From Glandiceps talaboti (Eukaryota; Hemichordata; Enteropneusta; Spengelidae), in contig NC_135565.1 in assembly GCF_964340395.1 (NCBI RefSeq), positions 14,245,209-14,309,208 of the forward strand: DNA of 64,000 nt, written 5' to 3'. Each line of letters starts with the position of its first letter. Position 1 is the stretch's first letter. A model generated the notes under the pieces. It made no database searches. It saw only the letters and a program-made list of their open reading frames with translations, and was not told the DNA's origin. Below, one piece after another: positions 13,079-25,382 of the stretch. The position numbers and the translations under genes are program-made.

Positions 13079-14514
13079 TTAGGGTTGAACACTGTTGTAG
13101 TATCTGAGACTATCAACGTATACCCACTCTATCGCTCTAAACGGTGAGAACAGCTTACAATAGTACATGCCATCAAGCGATGCTGGGGCGTCGAGGGCTG
13201 TTATCAAAGCAGTAGATGTAACCTGTAGAAAGGGTATTAGAACATGTTACTGTGAAGACATGATGGTCGAACAGTAAGAGTGGTCATCTTGAAATCTGAA
13301 AGTGGCTGATTTAAAGTAATACCATCTTTGACTGTGCTGCATACCCTGTATTTTTTATATCTTGGATCTTCAAGTTAAATATGTTTTTGAATTGCTAAAA
13401 GCCCTCGTTCAAGATTTGATCCACGATTGTGCCCTATCACCCAGCTGTAAAAGTGGGGACCTAGTAGGACAAAGGTTAATTTGTGAAGGATTTTATCAAG
13501 TTATCAATTTTTAAAAAATTAGCTGCATTGGTTGCATGCTCCTCGGTGAGTTGAGGGAGTTATGGTATAGGGCCGATGTGGCGATATATTCATTATAGAA
13601 TACGGTTTCTAAATGTGTGCCATCATCATCATCGTCATTATCATCATCATCATCAACGTTATCATCGTTATCATCAGTTATCATCAGTTTAAAGTCGTCT
13701 ATGATAAGTTCTAACACTACAAGCTCAAAATTATAAATGAAATTGCCTCTGAATCCGGCAATAATCGTTTCTACTGATGCCGGGTCATTGGACACTTGCT
13801 GACACACATATCGGTTTCAACAGACATATTAGAAAGTATACAATCTTGGATCTTACTAAATACCCTGTCAATGTTCTACTTACCAACATTGTTTCATCTT
13901 CAGTCAGTTCGTATTTTAAAGGTGAACTTATCCAACCTGCTCCTGTCAATGCCTGTTCATCTCCACCAAATAACATTATCTGTCCATAGTCATTGTACCT
14001 TCCTATAGCTATGCCATCACTTTGGCTTAACGCCCAATCAAGAGACGCCTGCAATAAAAAAGCTCGGTATCAGTTGCCTTCAGTCTATATACATATGTAG
14101 CTGCATTGGTGGCCGTAATAAAAGAGAACAAACACCTACACAATCATATCCGTCGTTGATTTTTCACAGACAGACAAACACATGACAGATGCAGATCTTA
14201 TTTCAAATGTGACAAAGATATATAAAAATATCAACAAACTGACAGCAAAGAATCAAGCACTCAAATAAGCATGACTTTATCTAATGTGATGATCATTATG
14301 ATTATGATGATAATATGGAAAGCCGGTTGGCACATCGTCATCAATGCAAAATTACACAGAAATTTGCCTTTTAAAGTTATCGCCATCAAAGCAATGATGA
14401 CGATGACATTGCTTGCATAGCTAGACCAAAGGGCTTTGATGACGATGACTTTAAAAAAAATACATTTTCTGTGTAAGTTTGTATCGATGACGATGGTCCC
14501 AGCCGGCTTCCCAT

Positions 14515-14564
<50 letters not shown>

Positions 14565-14626
14565 GGTGGTGGTGGTGAGGATGATGATGATGATGATGAT
14601 GATGATGCTCATGATGATGATGATGG

Positions 14627-14662
<36 letters not shown>

Positions 14663-17600
14663 CAAAATGAATACTAGAATTACAATTAGACCTGATTGAT
14701 ATCCTGACAAGTGGATTCTTCCTGATATTCCCCATTCAAGTATTCCTTGATAGCGTCTTGTCGCTTGTGTTTGCTATAAATCTGAAATGCTCCCCTATAC
14801 AGCCTCTGATCGGTACCGTTTGGTCTTTCAATCATAGATACCGTCATCACATACACATTACCATCTAAATCTTCACTGATTGTAGGTTTTGCATCACCTA
14901 GCTCTTCCAGGTCAAATGTCAGAGTGTTGTCTATGAAGAATTTTTCTGAAGCATTATTTGGCACGCCTGCTATCATCTCCTGAAATATAATGAATTACAA
15001 TTTATATACTATTATAACATTTGATAAGGCGAGACCGTGTTGTGGACCGGTTTTAGAATACATTTTTACGTATTTCCATGCTTGTGATTGGCCTAGATTC
15101 AATTACGTGGTATTAACTAGTTTTCCAATGTGACCTCAATTTGCAGACAACTGGCAAGAGATGTTTTGTAATGACTCTAGTGAATTAGTACTATTATAGG
15201 ACCCTTATGTCCACACATCTCTATCGTAATTTGAACTATGTTTGCAGTGTTGAAAAAAAGAACTTAATTTTTTCATATAAAATGTTGGGGTTTTGCTTCA
15301 CGAGGACAAACAATTAACTGGGTTTCTAAAAATAGCGTATTTAGCCAGTTGTCAAGAACGTGACACAGCGTTCGCAGACGTCAAGAAGAAAACACTTCTA
15401 TGATTGGTCGTGAAAAGATTCTGCGCTAGAGCTGGACGGAACGATTAGTGGTCAGTAGTGTTAATGTTTTTTCAATGAGAATGTGAATGGTGTGTGTTCA
15501 TCAAATACTCGACAACGTACAAGTACAATAATTAACATGAAGTATTACCTGTGCTGTAATTGTCCATTGACATATCTCTCCATTTGATTCATAGTCCTGT
15601 GCTTTGACTAAAGGATTCATTTTCAGTCCAGTTCTATCTACATTCTGTACAAGAATCTCCTCTGCATCTTGTTGAAGTTCTGATGGTGTACCAGACGATA
15701 CTATCATAAACTGACTACATACGTCTGATATCATTTGATGAGCTGTTTCTTCAGACACTTCTGGTATAAGATCTCCTTCTAGAATGCTGTCAGGTCTCGA
15801 TGCAAACTGACCATGATTAACTCCTTCCAATATGACTACAGGTTTATCTAACTTAATGGAATCATCATTTAGGGATAACTCACCCAACTCCCTGTCAGAG
15901 AGAATCATAGAAATATTTAGTAGCTTCGACAAAGGGGTTGTAAAGACACAATTTACCATCATAAAACGTTAAGCTAAGCCTTGTTGGCGCATATTATATT
16001 TTCATGAGGGGACAGAATTAGAATTTGCCATTTTATAGTAACCAGGAACAAAGAGATGTAGCTAGTGACTTTATATGAAGATATCATCTGATCAGCGTGA
16101 CTATCGCTTATCTTCGATATCTACAGTATATTGTAAAAAAAAAATCATGTTTCGCATTTCGTAAAGGGGATGCCACTCCAGCAAATAAAGAACTCTGGCT
16201 TCTGGAAAGTCACGCCATGGTTTTACCTAACCTACCTAACCTACATTACATGCAGTTTCATAGATATCAAATTGAAGTTGTCTCACATATGGCGATCTTA
16301 GGGGGTTTATTGAGTGAATGCCTATGCGCATCGGAATTCGGCGTACTTAACCTTGAACTTTAAATTTGCTGTGGGCCACTGTGACATTAAATCATGATAG
16401 CCAGAAGAAATGTTTATGCAATGGTTGAACAATGAATATTCATGATCCATAAAAGCCTATTATCGTCAGTGAAAACATCATGAATATCCAAATGTGGGGC
16501 AACTTCAAATCGAGGTTTCTTTCTCAAATTTCTCGTTATAGTGTGTAGGAGATGCAAAACCTTGACATGATTCTCCTGCACCCAAAGTTCATGATAATGC
16601 CTTTGTTTCCTGGAGTTGTGTTCCCCTTTAATACAATTTGCATAACTTCATGATGGAATAAAATAAAAATGATGGACGACTTATGTAGCTGTAAAAGAAT
16701 CTCTGTTGTCAACACAGAGTTCGTTTGAAATCACCAGTTACCGATTTAATACAACAACACAGCAACCAAAAAAAACCTGCACTTGCTACAGTTCAAGATA
16801 GCAAGATTGAATGAATACAGTACTGTTTGCGACATTTTCATATTTGTCTAAATAAAATAAATTAAATGTGCCACCATGCAGACATCAGAGGCACACATCA
16901 AATCATTGGCGGTCACGTGTCTGCATATAGTTGCAGCACATATACATGGTTTATAATTATTTCATAATAGACAAACTGTAACAAGAAAATGTAACATTGC
17001 TACCTTAGTGAACAACATACAGTTTCTCATTGGTTTCTCTGTGGTTGTATAAAAAAGGGAAGGTGAAGGGCAACTTCAAACGGGTGGGTAACAATTTGAC
17101 ACGTATATATGCAATCTCATATCATCAAGTTGTTTCATATCTGTGTATGTTTAGATCAATGTGTGAATTAGGACTACAGACACACCTGGCGACCTCAACA
17201 AAGTCTGTGATAGTTGACTGCCCATCCAAATCACCCCATATATGCAGTAATGGCAAGGGATACATCCCAAGGCTATGGTTACCATATATGTAAGCTGCCC
17301 ATAACATTATACCAGAAAATCCTTTATCGATTGCGTAGTCCAACACTAACACACCTATAACATAAACCAATCACATAAACACACAATGGGAAATTAATAA
17401 TCCAACTTGTAGCATATACGTCTTGTTTGTTTGCTGTAAGTTGCTGTTAATCCAAAAATAGGTTTAACATAACCATCAAAATACTCTCCGAGACAAACTT
17501 GAAAGCCGACATTGGTCAAGTCATGAAAAATGGTGCATGTATACATATGTCGAATTGGTACATTGATAAGGGTGGCCTATATATAAGGAGGAAACCATTG

Positions 17601-18547
17601 TTCTTCATATCACTATCGTCACAGGTGGCATGTGAACTATTACCAGTTTTAAATTCTAAAAGACAGGTTATAAAGACAGACAGGTATGCATACCGCGACA
17701 CACACACACAAACACACACACACATACTCTCACGCGCATGCATACATACATACATACATACATACATACATACATACATACATACATACGTTTGATTTTA
17801 ACAGTTGGTAAAGTCATACAGAAACACTCCAAATTTGGTTGACCAAGAATACATAGTATAATCTAAAATTTAAAAAAAAGGTTGAATAATTACTCCATTG
17901 TACTGAACGTTTTTAATTCTGATATGCATATTGTATGCAGTGACACAGTCCGGTAACTTGTTAGCTCCCTGTACGTAGGACAAAGATACAGTACACTGGT
18001 CCAGAAAAAATGGAGTGATTATTAGAAACTCTGCGTCACTTATAGTCATCACTCGCTTGTATTAGATATGTATCCACTATTAGTACGTTTACAATACAGC
18101 AACTAGTCCACAGTTAAACGGGCATCATCAATTTATCAATATGATTTGTAAAGGTAAAATATTCCGTAATAAATGACTGGCATATCAATGCAGACAACAC
18201 TTACCTCCTACAGAATGTCCTGCCAGGTAAATATCAGACGTTTGCATACCAGCCGATATCATGTCATCTATCGCCATATTGATTGCATTTTCTACTTCAA
18301 CAGGATTTGGTAAGTTAAATAGATAATCATAAGTGAGTGAAACCCATAATTTATGGGGAGTCGTTTCTTGCAGCGATGTCGACAGCTCTCTATAACCTAA
18401 GCCGTCAATATTAGCACCGGGTACAACTATAAGAGCGATTTCGTCACCTTCTTTGATTGGTTGAAGAACTTCCACTTTGGCTGAAGACACGTATACAGGA
18501 ATCGCAAATACAATTAAGAGTACTGAGTACATGCAGTGATGAGTCAT
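13079..18547 (-). CDS. Secreted alpha/beta hydrolase, tandem gene A (six exons)
   Basis: Seen: exons 18547-18205, 17354-17186, 15891-15549, 14979-14692, 14048-13884 and 13222-13079 join in frame to 483 residues ending VQP-stop. Residues 1-22 are a signal peptide (MYSVLLIVFAIPVYVSSA). GAN at about 44-46, then LAGHSVGG (nucleophile Ser112), HIWGDLDG (Asp158 likely, Asp156 possible) and GVNHGQF (His197) give the Ser-Asp-His order of alpha/beta hydrolases. Residues about 200-483 have no motif I know, including NGTDQ, a possible glycosylation site. Known: GxSxG with late Asp and His is the esterase/lipase/dienelactone-hydrolase type of active site. Inferred: an extracellular or secretory-pathway ester hydrolase; the substrate is unknown. 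The exon 4 donor (CAG|GTCTAA) is weak, and the same position is weak in gene B. Gene B lies 0.8 kb upstream in the same orientation. Confidence 0.75.
13385..13480. repeat. SINE-like fragment in intron 5 of hydrolase gene A
   Basis: GCCCTCGTTCAAGATTTGAT ... CCCAGCTGTAAAAGTGGGGA resembles the fragment at 8440-8600. Confidence 0.35.
13618..13680. repeat. (ATC)n-rich tract in intron 5 of hydrolase gene A
   Basis: Imperfect ATC/GTT trinucleotides. Confidence 0.8.
14515..14661. repeat. (ATG)n/(GGT)n expansion in intron 4 of hydrolase gene A
   Basis: About 48 trinucleotide units (GAT, interrupted by GGT). It ends only about 30 bases from the weak donor of exon 4 (14691). Intron 4 of gene B carries a similar expansion at 20235-20536. 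Confidence 0.95.
16380..16500. repeat. Dispersed repeat, related to 42360-42450
   Basis: AGAAATG ... TTGAACAATGAATATTCATG ... CAGTGAAA ... CATGAATAT occurs here in intron 2 of hydrolase gene A. It recurs in the same order at about 42365-42445. No ends could be defined. Confidence 0.35.
17700..17788. repeat. (AC)n and (ATAC)n microsatellites in intron 1 of hydrolase gene A
   Basis: Interrupted CA repeats at 17700-17726, then about 11 ATAC units. Confidence 0.95.
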
Positions 18548-18628
18548 GTTTCGTGTTTAAAGATCACAAACATAGACTTTTAAGAGATGATACTCGCGAT
18601 GATTGCCTGTATACAATTGATACTGCTT

Positions 18629-18638
18629 TATTTATATA
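18629..18638 (-). promoter_or_regulatory. TATA box of hydrolase gene A
   Basis: TATATAAATA on the minus strand, about 85 bases upstream of the ATG at 18547. This would place the transcription start near 18600. Confidence 0.45.
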
Positions 18639-18639
18639 T

Positions 18640-19318
18640 CAATCTAACACTGTAGAGATGTGTTATCTCCAACAAATGAATTTATGTTTGGTGTGATCCT
18701 TGCATTTGTACTTGTTCAGTTTATATCAATTCACCTAGATTGATAGTATTATCTATTATGGTATGTAGCTGAGCATGCGCAGTGCCAATATCAATAACCA
18801 TGATTATGACGTGTTGCATATCACGTGTATACTTGCTGCGACATGCAATTCTACGTTATAAACAGTTCACTGGAAGGGCTGATAACAGTTCCTCCAGTCT
18901 TTGTCCCCTTGAGAAGGTACCATCTAAAGAAGGTGTCCAATTCGGAATTAGGAATATAAATGTTGATTTATCCCATAATGGGCATCATACCATATACGTA
19001 ATTAACCATCTGAACGTTCGGTGTCAACCAAATCAGAGCCTTAGTTGGCCCTCATGTCGTCGTCAAAAATTCCACAACGTAATATCAAGACAATGTTTTT
19101 CAAATAAAGACAATAACGGCTTGCTTTACTAGGACTCCATTACCCCAATCCTTCCTCCCCCCCATACTTCCCTCTCTCCCTCTCTGTACATGTAGAAGTA
19201 TTATTTAATAGAACCAAAATGTTAATTTGTCCTTTATTTTTCAACAAACACATTGTACACGATAAAATTATTCGAAGGAAATGTGAAATCGTTCTATTGA
19301 CGCTGTCAAGTAGGTTGA
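18640..19318. other. Spacer between hydrolase genes A and B
   Basis: No gene was recognised. It contains the promoter-proximal region of gene A and the 3' flank of gene B, with a minus-strand AATAAA at 19238-19233, about 80 bases after the stop of gene B. Confidence 0.45.
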
Positions 19319-20268
19319 TTAGGGCTGAACACTGTTGTAGTATCTGAGACTATCAACGTATACCCACTCTATCGCTCTAAAGGGTGAGAACAGCTTACAA
19401 TAGTACATGCCATCAATCGATGCTGGGGCGTCAAGGGCTGTTATCAAAGCAGTAGATGTAACCTGTAAAGAAAGTGGTAAAACATTCTATCAAATGGATA
19501 TACATTATGTTGATATCAGGACTTGTTTTAACGAGTGTAACGTCACATATCGTAGTAATACGTAGGGATATTATTTTAATGTCATATATTCATCATTACT
19601 TTGTATTTGACATGAATTCTAATATGCCATACATGATGGAACACCACGTTTCCTGAAACTTTGACACCAAAGCGAAATCTTTTCTTTTCATCTATGATGG
19701 GCAGTTGCAGTTGTCGACAGAGCACTGGATTTTAAGGACATGTTTTCTTGTGTATCCGAGTTGTAATAGTGTACTAAACCGTCAACTTATTCTGCCTACC
19801 AGTATTGTTTCCTCTTCAGTCAGTTCATATTTCAAAGGTGAACTTATCCAACCTGCTCCTGTCAATGCCTGTTCATCTTCACCAAATAACATTATCTGTC
19901 CATAGTCATTGTACCTTCCTATAGCTATGCCATCACTTTGACTTAACGCCCAATCAAGAGACGCCTGGAATAAATCAGTCAAGTCACTTATACATACTTT
20001 TTGAGTTGAGAATTATGACACTAAGGGACGTATGTTAAAACTTACATTTAGTTGTGTCCGTCTTATTGTTACATAAAAAAAATAACATTTAATTCTGCCT
20101 ATGAAATATGATCGGAATGAATGAATGAATGAATGAATGAATGAATGAATGGATACATTTCATAGACAGATATGAACATAAAAAGTATTCATTTTGCATT
20201 TATTCCATTCGTAATATAGTTCTAGTACAGATATTACAATCAATGTAATTTCAACCACGATGGTGACG

Positions 20269-20311
<43 letters not shown>

Positions 20312-20383
20312 CGTCGTTGTCGTCGTCGTCGTCGTCGATTACGTTTTCGTTGTTGACGTCAGCTTTGGTGTTGTTCTTGATGT

Positions 20384-20428
<45 letters not shown>

Positions 20429-23400
20429 GATGATAATGGTGATGATGATGATGATGATGATGGTGATGATAATGGTGGTGATGATGATGATGATGATGAT
20501 GACGACGACGACGACGACAACAACAACAACAACAACGATTATGATGAAGCAAATGATGCAGAACCCTATCAAAGAACATTACATAATTCTACAATTGCCG
20601 CATAACATATTATTAAATTCAGAATTTGTTACATCTGAACACACCAACGTTGTGTACACAATCGGGAGGGTGATACACTGTGTCATCAACAGATGAGTAC
20701 TACAAGCAGAGAGGTAATTTAGCTAATAAGAATGATATCAATCACTATTTCATGTAAACAAATTGGTGTTACAGTATTATTCAACTGGCGAAAATAACCA
20801 ATATATCCAAATTTTGCAACCACTGGAGCTCTAGTCTGTATACTATGATTTCTTTTAGAATGATCAAATCAAACCTGGTTGATATCCTGACAAGTGGATT
20901 CTTCCTGATATTCACCATCCAAGTATTCCTTGATAGCGTCTTGTCGCTTGTGTTTGCTATAAATCTGAAATGCTCCTCTATACAGAGTTTGGTCAGTGCC
21001 GTTTGGTCTTTCAATCATAGATACCGTCATCACATACACATTACCATCTAAATCTTCACTGATTGTAGGTTTTGTATCACCTAGCTCTTCCAGGTCAAAG
21101 GTAAGAGTGTTGTCTATGAAGAATCTTTCTGAAGCATTATTTGGCACGCCTGCTATCATCTCCTGAAATATAATAAATTACAATTTATATATTATTATAA
21201 CATTTGATAAGGCGAGACCGTGTTGTGCACCGGTTTCAAAATACATTGTTACGTATTTCCATGCTTATGATTGGCCTAGCTTCAATCACGTGGTATTAAC
21301 TAGTTTTCCATTGTGACCTCAATTTGCATATAACTGGCACGAGATATTTTGTAATGACCCTAGGGAACGAGTACTATTTCAGGGCCCTTATGTCCACACA
21401 TCTTTATCTTAATTTGAACTATATGTTTGCAGTGTTGAAAAAAAGAACTGGAATTTTTCATATAAAATGTTGGGATTTTGCTTCACGAAGACAAACAATT
21501 AACTGGGTTTCTAAGAATAGTGTATTTAGCCAGTTGTCAAGAACGTGACACAGCGTTCGCAGACGTCAAGAAGAAAACACTTCTATGTTTGGTCATAAAA
21601 AATTCTGCGCTAGAGCTGGACGGAACGATTAGTGATCAGTAGTGTTAATGTTTTTTTCAATGAGAATGTGAATGGTGTGTGTTCATCAAATACTCGACAA
21701 CGTACAAGTACAATAATTAACATGAAGTATTACCTGTGCAGTCATTGTCCATTGACATATCTCTCCATTTGATTCATAGTCCTGTGCTTTGATTAAAGGA
21801 TTCATTTTCAGTCCAGTTCTATCTACATTCTGTACAAGAATCTCCTCTGCATCTTGTTGAAGTTCTGATGGTGTACCAGACGATACTATCATAAACTGAC
21901 TACATACGTCTGATATCATTTGATGTGCTGTTTCTTCAGACTCTTCTGGTATAAGATCTCCTTCTAGAATGCTGTCAGGTCTCGATGCAAACTGACCATG
22001 ATTAACTCCTTCCAATATGACTACAGGTTTATCTAACTTAATGGAATCATCATTTAAGGATAACTCACCCAACTCCCTGGAGAGAGAACAATATGTAGTT
22101 AATGGTATAGACCAATAAAATGAGTTTAAAAGTTATGACATAACTATCATGATAGCGTATTTCCATGCACGACATTTTACATTTATGGTCGTCGTCGTTA
22201 GCTCACAATTTACCTATACCAGTATTTGATAACGAGCTGGTCTAACCGTGTAACCTTAGGTGTTGATATTATCTGATATCTGAGTGACCACCGTTTGCTG
22301 TCAGAACTCGCAGTACCTATTTTATTTCAATAATTTTGATTGGACGAATATCATATAGAATTCACCTTGCTGACATAAATGGTGTATACGAATACCGAGA
22401 GGTCTTCGGTTAGGTAGAGTAACACTTGGGTATCATTCCGCTTACATTCAAAGATTCAAAGGTCATATGCTGCCGAATTTACAACCAATAACAATATTAT
22501 TAACCTCAGTTTTCATAAGTGATATTGTAGTAGATTATTTTGTGGATATCGTTAGGAAATTGGCATAAAACGGGAACATCTGAGATAGTGGGATTTTAGA
22601 TCATAGCCTTAGAGATGTTAAAGAATAAAGTGTCGTTTTGCAGAATGCTAAGACGTGCACGTGTGCACAGTGATATAGAGTAGGAATGCGTCGTTATCTT
22701 GTTTCTACATAAAGACCAATATGAGAATTGGAACTGTTGACACACCTGGCGATTTCAACGTAATATGTGATGATATACAACCCATCTAAATCGCCCCATA
22801 TATGCAGTAATGGCAAGGGATACGTCTCAAGGCTGTAGTTACCATATATGCTAGCCGCCCATAACATAATCCCGGAAAATTGTTTGTCGATTGCATAGTC
22901 CAACAATATCACACCTATATAGAATACAATTCAACGTTAACCATATCTCACAAACATGATGACAGGTGGGAAATATTTATAAGGACAGTATACAGCAGTG
23001 GGGTGTTTACTTGGATATTCCTAGTCTAATTTTGAAATGTTTCTCACCCAAGACCTCTACATAAACATAGAGTATATTGGTTGTGTTTTTTAATGACAAT
23101 TGACATGGCAAAGATGGTATGATTACGGATATGACCTGAGAGTTGTTGACGTCACCACCAGCAGCAAAGATGGGATTTTAAAGGTCGAAGGGGGAAAATT
23201 ATTTATATTATAATTTGGAGGAAGAAATCCTAGTATAAGACTATTGCCTTGGATTTCAATACACAATCGATATTTGATGGATACTAGAAAGTCCGTCTCT
23301 ACATGCAAGAATACCGACAACACTTACCTCCTAGGGAATGTCCCGCCAGATAAATGTCAGACGTTTGCATACCAGCCGATATCATGTCATCTATCGCCAT

Positions 23401-23667
23401 ATTGATTGCATTTTCTACTTCAATAGGATTTGGTAAGTTAAATAGATAATCATAAGTGAGTGAAACCCATAATTTATGGGGAGTTGTTTCTTGCAGCGAT
23501 GTCGACAGCTCTCTGTAAGCCAAGCCGTCAATATTAGCACCGGGTATAACTATAATAGCGATTTCGTCACCTTCTTTGATTGGTTGAAGAACTTCCACTT
23601 TGGCTGAAGACACTTCTGTAGCAATCACAGATAAGATTAATATTATCGAATAAATGCAATGAGTCAT
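19319..23667 (-). CDS. Secreted alpha/beta hydrolase, tandem gene B (six exons)
   Basis: Seen: exons 23667-23328, 22914-22746, 22076-21734, 21162-20875, 19964-19800 and 19462-19319 give 482 residues, one fewer than gene A, with identical exon phases and the same exon lengths except for one codon in exon 1. The signal peptide (MTHCIYSIILILSVIATEVSSA) differs most from gene A. GHSLGG (Ser111), GDLDG (Asp157) and VNHGQF (His196) are kept, so the enzyme should be active. Exon 3 differs from gene A at only a handful of bases, and intron 3 is also nearly the same, so the copies are recent or have undergone gene conversion. Exon 2 is more diverged (YIITYYVEIAR versus STITDFVEVAR). Its exon 4 donor, CAG|GTTTGA, is weak, as in gene A. 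Substrate unknown. Confidence 0.75.
20127..20154. repeat. (GAAT)n microsatellite
   Basis: Seven to eight AATG units in intron 4 of hydrolase gene B. Confidence 0.9.
20268..20536. repeat. Compound (GTT)n-(CGT)n-(GAT)n-(GAC)n-(AAC)n tract in intron 4 of hydrolase gene B
   Basis: Trinucleotide runs follow each other: GTT, CGT, GAT/GGT, GAC, then AAC. The flanks (GTT/CGT and GAC/AAC) are reverse complements of each other, so the whole tract can fold back. Confidence 0.9.
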
Positions 23668-23710
23668 TTTGATACCTTAAAGAAGCTGCGATCATAAAGT
23701 GTACACGTAT

Positions 23711-23720
23711 GTATATATAC
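23711..23720 (-). promoter_or_regulatory. TATA box of hydrolase gene B
   Basis: GTATATATAC, about 45-50 bases upstream of the ATG at 23667. The position is consistent with a short 5' leader. Confidence 0.4.
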
Positions 23721-24802
23721 AGACCTCTTACAGCTGAGACAGAGACTGTTTTCGGTGTAAAGTTTGATACAGTAAGGGCGACGATATAACGTACTAGCAT
23801 GTCATGTTATCTTTATCATTTTATCAACATATGTATTTTTTATTTGCATCCATTCACCTAATTTGATAACAAAAACGATAATTTTATTTCGGAATATATA
23901 GATAGGTACTAGCAGTATTATTAACAACCAAGTTAACGGAACGAATATAGCTTGCTATATAAAAACCTAACACGGCGTTTTGAAGTATTATTGTGCAGCG
24001 CAATTCCATGGCCAGACTGTATACGAGGATGTACTATTAGTTTGACTCAATGTAAACAATATGTATGCAATTGTGATTGGTGTAGTATCAGGACAACAGT
24101 GAAAGCGGAGGTGGATGGGGTGGAGTTACAACTGGCCAGGTCTGGTTGGGGTCTGCTGCCAACCCCACTCCTCATTCTAGACCTATTTTGACCAAAACCA
24201 ATAACCCATTATAGACTATTCAAGCTTTTAGAAGATACCATTTTAGACCAAAATACATATTCAGATGCACCAATATGAAAATGTCAACAAGCGTGTTAGC
24301 TGGGAGAAATTCCTAACTAGTTGAGAAGTTAATGTGGCTCCTTCCAGGACCCATTTAAGACCAAACAAGTTTAAAAAATGTGTAAAGTGGATCCAAATTT
24401 AGACTCCTTATCTCTAACAGAATCAAGAAAACATTGTTTTGTTCCCATCAGAGTAGCTATATATCAGCTATCGTTTCCAGCTAAAGGTGACTTCTATTGG
24501 AATTACAGTACATATAGAGAGGCCATATGTATTCATAATACAGAGAATGTTTAAATTTCGAGTCGATAATCAGTCTCTCCAATCGCTGTCAAACAAAAAG
24601 AAAACAAACTTATGGTATCACTGTTAAAGACTCATTTACAACGTAATATCTTTTATTTCATGCAGTGATGCCCTCTTCAACATATAGATACGGTTACAAT
24701 AGGGTTCTAAAAATTGGAGTTAGAATTCGTAGAGCCTTGAGTAATTAAGTAGTGATTTTATAGTCCCTCAATCTTATTATAATCTATCGTCGCCGGGTAA
24801 AC

Positions 24803-24955
24803 ACGGCACGGTTTCTTTGTTTGCAAATATGTCGTTTTTGTTTTGTCTCGTTTGTTTTTTATTTTGTTGTTCCGTTAGTGATCGCCCTCAACTCCCAGAA
24901 CAACAAAATCGAAACGACACTCAACGAAAGAAATAGAGGAGGTAAATAAAGAAAC
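24803..24955. mobile_element. Foldback (MITE-like) element
   Basis: GGTTTCTTTGTTTGC ... TATTTTGTTGTTC on the left matches, in reverse complement, GAACAACAAAATCG ... AAATAAAGAAACC on the right, with arms of about 70 imperfect bases. Core text (CCCAGAACAA, the GTTTTGT and GATCGCC blocks) is shared with the element at 35443-35650, so both belong to one family. Confidence 0.5.
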
Positions 24956-25242
24956 CAAGTCGTATGCATAACATTATATTCAGCTTGATAATCCTTGTTT
25001 CTAACTATATCACATGAATATCAACAGTAAAAATATGGACGTGTACATATCATTCATTTATTCCGACAATTGCAAATCTTTAAAAATCAGCTGCAGGCTA
25101 AACAAACAATTCATATATGTGCGTAGGAATGCAATAAACAAACGATTTTAAATTTAAAGAAATGTACATATTTTCTTGCGACTTGCATGGCCATCTATCG
25201 ATCAATTTTGTGTAGGTACCTTGTTATTACGCAGGAGGGTGA

Positions 25243-25304
25243 AGTCCTCAACGGCAAGAGGCTGGGTTACTTGTACCTTCTCATCAGAGTCGCCGTTGAG
25301 GGCT
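25243..25304. promoter_or_regulatory. 13-bp inverted repeat upstream of first exon 1a
   Basis: AGTCCTCAACGGC (25243-25255) faces GCCGTTGAGGGCT (25292-25304), one mismatch. It lies about 80-140 bases upstream of the ATG of exon 1a. The same pair, perfect, sits at the equivalent place before exon 1b. Conserved placement suggests a promoter element or an RNA hairpin. Confidence 0.4.
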
Positions 25305-25382
25305 ATGTCATATATATTGCGACCAAAGTTTTGAGATATGGGTATGACTAGCAGATTGTTGATCCGTAATTGTTGATACAAC

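Larger units (their letters stand above)
23721..25382. other. Divergent spacer between hydrolase gene B and the radical SAM selenoprotein gene
   Basis: No gene was seen. It contains a foldback element at about 24803-24955, and from about 24960 the upstream copy of a 0.8-0.9-kb segment that is duplicated around 26470-27470 and carries the first exons of the downstream gene. Confidence 0.5.

Noticed and set aside
14436-14735. Asp/Ile-rich frames at the hydrolase A exon 4 edge
   Set aside because: Trinucleotide repeat translations. Only the exon part on the minus strand (14979-14692) is coding.
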